From Stichopus chloronotus (taxonomy: Eukaryota; Echinodermata; Holothuroidea; Aspidochirotida; Stichopodidae): 64,000 nt of DNA. Below are positions 55,000 through 64,000 of this stretch, in pieces. The notes below the pieces were generated by a model, which searched no databases, was not told where the DNA came from, and was given only the letters and a program-made list of their open reading frames with translations. The DNA lies in the NCBI GenBank assembly GCA_021234535.1, contig CM037839.1, positions 28,039,475-28,103,474 of the forward strand, written 5' to 3'. Made by a program: the position numbers and the translations under genes. Position 1 is the first letter of the stretch, and each line of letters opens with the position of its first letter.

Positions 55000-55404
55000 G
55001 TATTTGACCGTTCTTGTTTTATTTGAATTTCACCGTCTGCAGACAATTCTTTATCTGTAGATAACGAAAACCTGTCGTACAAGGTTAACGTCCTCCTTCG
55101 AAGTAGCTTTGAATCTAATTCAAATTAAAGTTATTTTCCTCCGAGGCGAAAGAGGAGACATCTACCTCTGTAGACGCTGGGTAAAGCTCTTCATGCGCAG
55201 GAATACCTATCAATCAAAATGCATTTTGCATAAATGATGACGTTAGCTGCGAGAGCTTTATTGTGCAGAAAAAAAAAAGTCATTTGCAAGCAGTTCATCT
55301 TTCCTCGCCGGAATCTTCAGTTGAAACAGAATGAAACTACCAAATACCTATATCTGTATATAACATACACAGGCAATAACACAGTGACGTTAACTCAATG
55401 GAGC

Positions 55405-55443
55405 ATATATTTATATACATATATATATATATACATACATATT
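55405..55443. repeat. AT-rich TA/CATA microsatellite
   Basis: A run of TA dinucleotides mixed with TACA units. Confidence 0.85.
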
Positions 55444-56034
55444 TGACCATGGTTTAACAGATCTTTGTAAGTTGTAACGGTCATTCTTTTATTCAACGTT
55501 GTTCATGCACCTCGTTAATACGCCACTGGACGCTATAGCCAGTCACAGGACATTATTCCTGAGACCTTACTGATAATTCACATATGAGAGGGAACCTACT
55601 TCAGTCTTCGTGTAAGACTGCCTGTCAGGGATTTTAGGACATTTAACAGCTTGTGATTCAAAGGTAACCTATGAGTCGGCAGTGTATTTATTGTATGCAT
55701 TACATGGGGCCAAAAAACAGAGATAGTTCGCAAATGCAAGTCATCGTAAAATGGATATCCCGTGCTCTTATTCGATTTCACCTCACTTTTATGACTTTAA
55801 AATGAGATTTTAACAACGTACTAATGTATCAGTCACATGCTTCAAGTGATTTGACAGTTTATACATGACTTAAACAACGCAAACGTCAAGAAGATAAAAG
55901 CGATGTAGTTACATGCAGGTACAAGATATGAACTAAAAAGGAACAATTACAAGTTGCAGAAATCTATGTGACATTATCATCTCCTTCAGCTCAACAGATA
56001 GAAAGTGTTTAACAGGCAATCGAAAACACTGATT

Positions 56035-56310
56035 CTGTCTGTCCGTCTGCAGTTTGCCTGTCTCTTTGGCTTAATGTTGTTTTGCCTGTCTGTCTGTTGG
56101 TATGTCTGTGTCATGTGTGTGTGTTCACGGTCGTTTCATCGTTATTTCAAAGGGTTTCTGAGCGTTGAGAAAAACATGCAGTCAATAATATAGTCGTTAC
56201 ATCTGTCTGTTTGTCTGTCTATATGTCTTATTACATTTCTCAATGTTTATCTGTCTTTCCATTTATTTATGTGTGTGTGTGTGTCTGTCTGTCTATCTGT
56301 CTGCCTGTCT
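56035..56310 (+). repeat. Interrupted GTCT tetranucleotide repeats
   Basis: Clusters of GTCT/CTGT units around 56036-56110 and 56199-56310, including a short GT run near 56270. Open frames here are artefacts of the simple sequence. Confidence 0.8.
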
Positions 56311-59300
56311 ATGTATTCATGGCCTTTCTAGTAGATGGCTTGATAGGTTTCTTAGCTCAGGGGAGGATCATATGCAGGTTTTATCTGGTTATATTAGTTG
56401 TCGTCATATAAGACATGCTGAAGAGTCATGAAACTCTAACTCGACGGGGAGGCTTATTTAAATGCCATCTTACCGTTGTATTTAATCAATCTGTATGTAA
56501 CGTCATGACATAAACGATGATACATCACTTATTAATAAGGCTTACAACATATGATACGTGTAGGCTGCACTTGCAAACGACGTCATGTCGTGACTGTGTA
56601 TGTGCATCTCTCTTTGGGTATGGGTAGCCTTTCGGAGAGCTTACGTTGCAAACAATTAAGCGGATGTCGACCGAGTCGATAAATACCATGGCACTAAACC
56701 CCATTGGAATAAAACTACAATAAGACTTTAATTTATTTAATTACCATTGGTATAAACCTCCTTCTAGCCTCCACCTTCACCTCTTCAAAGTTGCCTTGCA
56801 CTTCTCACCCACGTTCTCTTGAGCCTCGTCCAATACAGGAAAAATACTTAGTCTTGAAATGTTGAGAGGGGAATGTGACACAAGGTACCGTCTGAGAGAA
56901 GGTTGTAGTTCGCTTAGAGTCATTCATGTATTACCTTGTGGCATGAACATATCAGACCTCAGTCAATGTTTTTAACTGTTTGAATACATCATATACAGAA
57001 CAGCTCTACAGGCAACGCAATAAAGGTTGAAATTATGTATAACATAAATCATTTTAAATGTATTATTGTTTATATATAATGACGTTAACTGTCAAAGGAT
57101 TTGCTACCTCATAAACTGCACTGTAAAATGAGTCTGCTATATATCCTAAAGACTCAGTGCGTGATGTGGTATCAAATTTATGAATGATATACATACATTG
57201 TGTGGTTACAAATTGAATATACAGAATAAATAATTAAAATACAGTCCTTGGACTTCTTTGTACAGCTGATTAAAACATTTAAATGGACATAATTAGACTG
57301 AGGTCATAGACTAACTACCATGAACTTTTGAGTGATCTTTTGAAACACGCCCACTCTCCAAGTTTCACATTCAGCCCCCAGTCTTTATATATTATAATTT
57401 TGTCTCAGAAGTTGTCATCTCATATTGACACTCTAGTGGGAAATAGTCTGTGTAATATTTGCAGTGGGCATGTTCCTTCTTTAAGTCGCAGGCTATTTTG
57501 CAGCTCACGTTTTCTTTTTTAAATCGACTGAGCACATTTCACTATTTTGTCAGAAGACAGAAAGTGTAGCTAACGGTGTAGTCTAATATATTAGTTGTGT
57601 ATGTACTCAGTATTTTTTACCACGACTTGCGTATGTTGATTCCCGCTCACATGCATTTAAGTTCACTGCATATAGCCAGAAAAAGTTAGTGTACCTATGC
57701 TGACGAATCCTTGATGTTTTCCATTATATGATCGGTTAAGTTTCCAGCAACCCTTATTAGTCACCACGAACCCTCTTTTCACGCTCCCTACTACATTAAC
57801 CCTTCGGGTTGAAGCTCTTGAAGCGGCCTAGTACGTCCCCTTTATTCACTGTTAGCATAATTCCAGTCACTTTTCATGCAACTGCCACGCACTGTGAGGT
57901 ACCTTGTTAAGAACACATCATCGCCACGTGAGAATACAATCGCACGAAACCTGTACGTGTCTACAGGCAGGCTCCAAGAATTCGTCAGGTGAAGATAGTA
58001 TAGTACACATGTATATGTATCTCCTGTAGTATAATGCATCGTTGCAACCTGTAATGACATGACTCATTACTATATTACTTATTGTAACCTTCGTACAGTC
58101 ATGAGAATATGCCTCCGAGAGGTAGTCTTAGGATTTCGAGCATTTCAAACTTGTCTGCACGAAATATAAGTATAGTGCTTTCCACTCACTTGGTTAATAA
58201 CTTTTCTCAACCGATGTCAGTTGCTACTATGGAATGACTTCAGTTTTGTAAAATAAGACTGACGAGGAAGAGGTCGTGACGAGGTGACAAGTCTAAGGTA
58301 AAAAATTATGCTTCTTGATCTCTGTTGTATAAGTCAGTATTGGCATGTGTATACACTTTGTCAAAAGTTTGCATCGTGGCCTGAGTGAACGTATTCTTAT
58401 CATATAGCATTTCTACATTTACATCTTACTACTTATTGTACACCCGGCTTCCTATATATTCACAGGTTATCGCACAGTGCAACGAAGATACTTCGTTAAG
58501 CGCAACACTTGTGCAGGCAGAGTAAACCGCACGGAGATGTAGTTCTCGTGCATGTAATCTTACCAGCAATTATAACTCTTTGTTACATACCGTTTTTTGT
58601 TCTACAGCTTACAACGTTCACATGACCTACTTGTAGTCACTGAAGCATAAGGAAGTTACACACTTGTATGTTCTATATAATCCCCGACATATGAACAACA
58701 AAGTTGTTTGTATGTATCGTTCAAAAGTGCGTTCTTTTTCACTATTGTTTATACCGATTAACCGAATTTGAACCGACGTTTTTATATCGCTTTCAGTGGG
58801 AAAGAATTAACAATAAAAACCATCGTGATATCTCAGAATTTAACGGTTGAATGATGAATTTATTTCTCATCGCATGGACAGACCGGTGATTTGAATATTA
58901 ACCCATATGATGTACGCACAGACATATTTCATGCATCAGCAAATTCAACGGTGATTCTTATCAATCTTTTAAAAGGAATTCAACGTGCCTTAATTATACC
59001 TCGTTGAGCTCCTGGTATAGGCCATTGTATGTCAGTTACCAAGGATACCAATCGAAAACAATTCTTTTCCTTGTGCGAAAGAAACGCGTTTTACAACATT
59101 TTTGGGTCGACTCAGCAGGAAAGATTACGGTAATGAAAACTCAGTTGTTGTGACGCCTGTAAGTATGATACTTAACGAAAGCTTTCGGTGCGTAAATTCA
59201 TTCGTAATTAGTAACAGAAATATTGAATATAAACCGATGATACTTTCTACTTGAAATTGTCACGCAGTTAGTTAAAATCTTTTGATATTGTTAAACTGTA

Positions 59301-62300
59301 TTACTATGAGTTTTGAGACTCGAGAAAAACCGAACAACACTAATATACATATATATTTTCACCTTCTCATCACCTGCACCTGACCTCATCTGGTCAAATG
59401 TCCAGTTCCACAAATCTATAGACCCTCTCTGGCTTCGTTCATTGCCCAAGAGGGGTCTGTGAAAGAATTATGTTGATTTTAAGTTTTCACACCGAGTTGA
59501 TATCAATAATTTTTCGAGGACTTTGGACCGTCCTACTGCATGAAAATGGTAATAATTTGCACCAATAATCAAGTATCACATCCAAGAGTTTCAAAAGAAG
59601 AAGAAGAAAAAACGTTAGCAGTTTCAATTTTTGGATGCGAGCTCATATTGTGCATATAGTTAACCTTGAAATGTGTCTGGTCATGAATTTTTGAAAAACG
59701 AATTGAATGGTGAATTATGCCTTCATGTTTCTTTGTATGTAGATTATGATGATCATCTTAGTTTGAATATTTGTCTTATTATACGAAGAAATCTTGGAAG
59801 GTTAGTAAAAAAATTGTGAATTTCACGAACCAACTCAAAGTGCCCTTTTGATTAATATAAATGTAGGTATATTGTTACACGATCTACAGGTCATCTTTCG
59901 AACACTGTAAGCATAACGAACAAAGATATTAGATTGAGTATAACCGATGTTACAGTCCCAGGCCTGCTCTTTGTTATAAGTTAAAGTATAGCTAATCGCT
60001 TATGTCTTTTTTCCTTAAAGAACATTTTTTTTCTGGCTCTCTGTGGTATATTCTGAACGAGATCATAAATTACACACAAAATCACTTAATGGAGTTTTCT
60101 TTGACAAAATAAAAGTAAAGGTTTAATTTGAACTCAATGCAATAATTTTATATTAAAGCAACGAGCACGTTTCTCTTGGTGAGGGTACATGTACTTGTGT
60201 TGAAAACCTGTATGGCTTTACGTGAGGTAATGGCAGCACATATCGTTCTTTTTATCTCACAAATCCCTAATATTCAGGAAAAATGAGATTTCAGTATTAT
60301 GATTATTCCACTAAAATTTAAAACAGATTGCCACTATTCATGGTCATGGCAACAAGGCTTCCAAAAGGCTAATCAGAAGAAAAGATACGAGAAAACTGGA
60401 TAGGGATCCTATCGACCGATCAAGACTTTTCGGACATAAATCAAGACCGTTAAAAATATCCTCATAGCAATTTTCAAGCGTCCATCCAGATACGTGGGGA
60501 AAAATATTCTGAGAACTTTTTAAGTTTTCAGCTTGTCAAATACTTGGCTGGGATAAAACCAACCACTTACGTCTAGTCCCTCCCACAGCCTGTCTAAAAT
60601 TTCTTCACATGTGTAATCAAAGCAATGGACACTGTGTAATATGAGCTACTCTGCGTCTGTCGAATTCGCTGTCAATCAAAGAGTGCTGTAACTTAGAACC
60701 AGTTGAGAATTTTGCTTTCCGGAAGCCAAACATATAGTTTAGGGTGATGAGTTACTGCCTTTAGAATTAAATAAACAACAGAGTAAATGGGATAACCACG
60801 ATAAACTAAATAACACCTTTACAACTGAAGTTCAGAAGACCTGCAGTCTTCAAGGATTAACTTGGCATAGTTCTGTCCACATGTCTGTGGGGCCACCAGT
60901 GCAGTAATTCCAATCTCCTGTTTTTATGTTCGTTTTACAGCCCCTGCGCGAACAGCTGCTATAAAATGGTAATGCAAATAAACCTATCCATGCAGGGCGA
61001 AATCACCACGGAAAGAAAGGTTTGAATTCGATGAAAGCTTCAAGCTGTATTCATGCATGATTGTGTCAACGTTACTAGATCTTTCAATCTAGAAATGAAA
61101 ACAAAAGAAAAATAGGACAGGCTTGAATAATAATTACATTAACCGCATTATTTGCATCACCCGCTGTTGTGGGCAGCAATGTTGCAAGATTATTCTCCTC
61201 ACTTCGCGTTTAGTCAAAATGTATCCAAACGATTGGTGTATAGCAGAGCCACTGGTAGGCCTACATCTTTCATTCATCAAATGTTGTCTAACCGACTCTT
61301 ATGCTTAGTGTGGGTCTGTGGTATCAAGTAACTTCTTGGTGTGAGAATGACCGTAGTGCATGGGGCAAGAAGAACATTTCTACCCAGAGCACTATTACAC
61401 AGCTCATGAATGTCATGATTGTATGTAGATGCACTTTTGTATATGTACAGATATGTGTCCTTACTTATAGTCACATGAATTATTCTGAATTTTCGCAAGC
61501 GTACAAAAAAAAAAAAAATACATATGTATATTTTGTGTCGTCACCGAAGGAAGACATGGGTTCTTCAGATAAGTTTATTATATGTATCTCTTTGAATGCT
61601 GATTTACATGTTGTCTGCATGCTGTAGTGTATCATATGAGTAGTTCTCATATCGCTGATTGCTCCGTTGCACAAGAGATTCGTGAAGGAGCTGCACATCT
61701 TCAACTTGAGTGTATATTTGATGCGTTTCTTCTATGTCAGCTGAGAAGACTCCCAAAGGGAAATACAGGATTGATTGAAACTTTCTACGCTTAATTAAGT
61801 CTCTCTTGGTGTTCTTGGTAACGGAAGTAGCCTACTGAGAAACATGACAGGATTGAATTGTCGTATACAGCCGTCTTTACAAAATTTTGTGACGCAAAAC
61901 ACGATTCCTCTGAGGATTCCAAAAACATTGCAGTATTGATTTTTGATAGGATATCTCAGACTGTTCCTCAATACCGCATGCTAAGTACATACGTGTATTA
62001 TACGAATGTACAGGTTTCCCTTCGGGTACGGAGATGCAAATGTTTTGATTTGAAATAAGTCTATCAGGGAAAGAGAACACTGAGATTAAATGCATAGAGT
62101 TTACCATATATAAAGGCCTTTGGAACTGGTTGCAAATCCGTTTCCCGATAAAAAAATAAAATCAATAAACACACAGTTGTTTTATTCAACTTACCATCAC
62201 ACACAATCTCCTTGAAGTATATACTACAGTAGCAATAACTCATTATATGTGTTGTGGGACGCGAGTGTGTGACACAAAGACAATTGCGTCATTCAGCTGT

Positions 62301-63921
62301 GTAAGATAGCACAGTAAAGCCTATCATACATGGCCGTATATGTAGCTGCATTTAGTAATCAGAGGGTAATTACATGTTGTTGTCATGTAGTGAGTTATTT
62401 TACGCTCAGTGTAGCTTGTACGTGTACCATATCAATGTTATCCTACTGCACTGACTTATACTTCAGTAGTCCCGGTACAGTTTAAACTCACTCAAATCTG
62501 TGTTGAATCGTTTTGAGAAACGAAAGTAATAATTTTGAATATGTTGTTCACCATCTGTATAGGCATACATTGGATACCAGATGTACTCATAGCAGCTTTA
62601 CTCTTAGTTAGTCATTTATCAACTTCTCCGCGGTTCATTGTCCATGCACCTTAATCATAAATAAACAAATATTCACAGTAATAATTCATGACATAAACCA
62701 AGTTTCATTTGAAGAGAAAATGGTCACTGGTACTCACTGGAGAGTCTTTGTCAAATTAGCAAACGGTTTTCAGACATTTATCAAAATTTAATTAACAGAA
62801 TAAACCCGTATCCTCATGGGAATCAATGACATCGTATAACAGATGAAAAAGGTTATTTGAAGCCTTGAATTATTATTTTGTTTTCCATATATTTGTAGTC
62901 AGTCCAACGAATAACTAGAAAATACGGAATCACGACGTCCGTCGGACGCACACGCAGAGATTGCCAAGCTCAGATGTAATTAGCATTGGTCTGTCTAACT
63001 GAAGATGTTAAAACCCATAGAGACATGTCCATGGCGGCTAAAAAAAAAGGAATAAAAAAGTGAACAAGAAAATTAACGTGTGAACGTGTATGCTTATTAC
63101 TTCTTTTGTCTATATTCGAACAATGTATTGTCCACTGTGAAAAGATAAAGAGACACTCAAGTGTGCTGGGATTTGTACTGGCCATAATAAATTACAAAAT
63201 TTAAAAGCAATTTCTCCATGGCGGGTAGTTATCCTCTCTAATTGGAACTAGACTGATAATTCACTCTTCGAGTGTGTGTAAAGTGACCACTCTGTTGATA
63301 AATGATTTAACCTCCATCCTCCAGTTTTTTTTTTATTCAAAGAGACAACCCACACTAACTTACCCAATTTTTGTCGTAATGCCACCAGCTATATTTCCCA
63401 CCTTTTTCCTCTAATTTTCAACGTATTTCCATTGCATGCTGGTCAGAGCAGACGATTTACAAACATGTGAGTGAAACAAATGTAGGCTACACGATACTAG
63501 TCTGTACATTTAATTTCAGACTGGGAACAGTGTGAGCGTTAGCTACATGGTTTGAATAATCTTATCCTATTATCCTACAGCTGGTGGTTAAAGCGACCCC
63601 CCCCCTCCCCATCGCTTCGAAGTGGGTCTTTCACGACGAACATATATATAGTCTACTATGCTCTGACGATATTTCATACCGTGCTCATGTCTTGTGCTTT
63701 AAGTCTGTAGTCGTGTATTTTTCAAAGTACTTTTGCCCAGATATAAAGGAATACTTGCATTGAAGTCCAACACATAACCCCATGCACTTATGCAATTAGT
63801 TGGAAAATATTCAACTTTGATTTCCGACACATGGGGATAACGAAGAGCAACACAGCCTCAATTGTACAATTAGAAAATGTTCAAGTTCAATTTCCTGTAT
63901 GGTACGAGTAAGGGAGTAAGA

Positions 63922-63936
63922 GGGGGGGGGGGGGGG
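63922..63936 (+). repeat. Poly-G run
   Basis: Fifteen G in a row. Length in the assembly may be inexact, as for any long homopolymer. Confidence 0.85.
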
Positions 63937-64000
63937 TGGTGTATCTTGGTTGTGATCGCAGTGGATGACACTACATGTACCACAACAAGTGTAAGCCTTA

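Larger units (their letters stand above)
55000..64000. other. Intergenic, no confirmed gene
   Basis: Holds only simple repeats (TA run at 55405-55443, GTCT-rich stretches at 56035-56310, poly-G at 63922-63936). Short open frames on both strands have no familiar motif. It could contain regulatory sequence or exons too short or diverged to recognise. Confidence 0.6.

Noticed and set aside
57842..58060. 72-codon minus-strand open frame
   Set aside because: It has no recognisable motif and no convincing splice or start context, and a frame of this length is expected by chance.

Overview
The window is animal nuclear DNA: AT-rich, with long GT-AG introns, many minisatellites and no compact operon-like gene packing. 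The only gene I can identify is RICTOR, the mTORC2-specific scaffold subunit, on the plus strand. Its protein is clearly homologous to human RICTOR along its whole visible length but diverged, which fits a non-vertebrate animal. The repeat texture makes me think of a marine invertebrate such as an echinoderm; that is a guess, not a result.

Layout. Positions 1-4384 are upstream intron. From 4385 to 42027 I could thread 25 coding exons, all with AG acceptors, GT donors and matching phases. They give 1594 residues plus a TGA stop at 42025-42027. The first exons, equivalent to roughly the first 90 human residues, lie before the window, as does the promoter. The exons cover the N-terminal armadillo/HEAT repeats, the middle HEAT region, the disordered phospho-region (mostly one 1191-nt exon) and the C-terminal domain, including all four zinc-ligand positions known from human RICTOR. 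A poly(A) signal lies about 150 nt after the stop. From about 42.2 kb to the end (about 21.8 kb) I recognise no protein-coding or RNA gene.

Repeats are the most unusual content. Several RICTOR introns carry tandem arrays that start at or just after the splice donor (introns after exons 6, 7, 8, 12, 16 and 24). In two of them (after exons 6 and 16) the repeat unit contains the 3' end of the exon and its donor, so the arrays are multiplied exon-intron junctions. Three related copies of a repeat rich in AGGTCA nuclear-receptor half-sites lie in two RICTOR introns and in the 3' flank. Downstream are a TGTGACATCACA-type array, a clean 65-bp satellite-like array, and a 767-bp element (49544-50310) with near-perfect terminal inverted repeats, a 6-bp target duplication, and an interior built almost wholly of CTTAAG-centred palindromes. 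The last 13.7 kb has almost no tandem repeats and no convincing gene.

Limits: exon calls rest on reading the sequence and on my knowledge of the RICTOR family; no alignment, transcript or database search was run. Exon numbers are local to this window.
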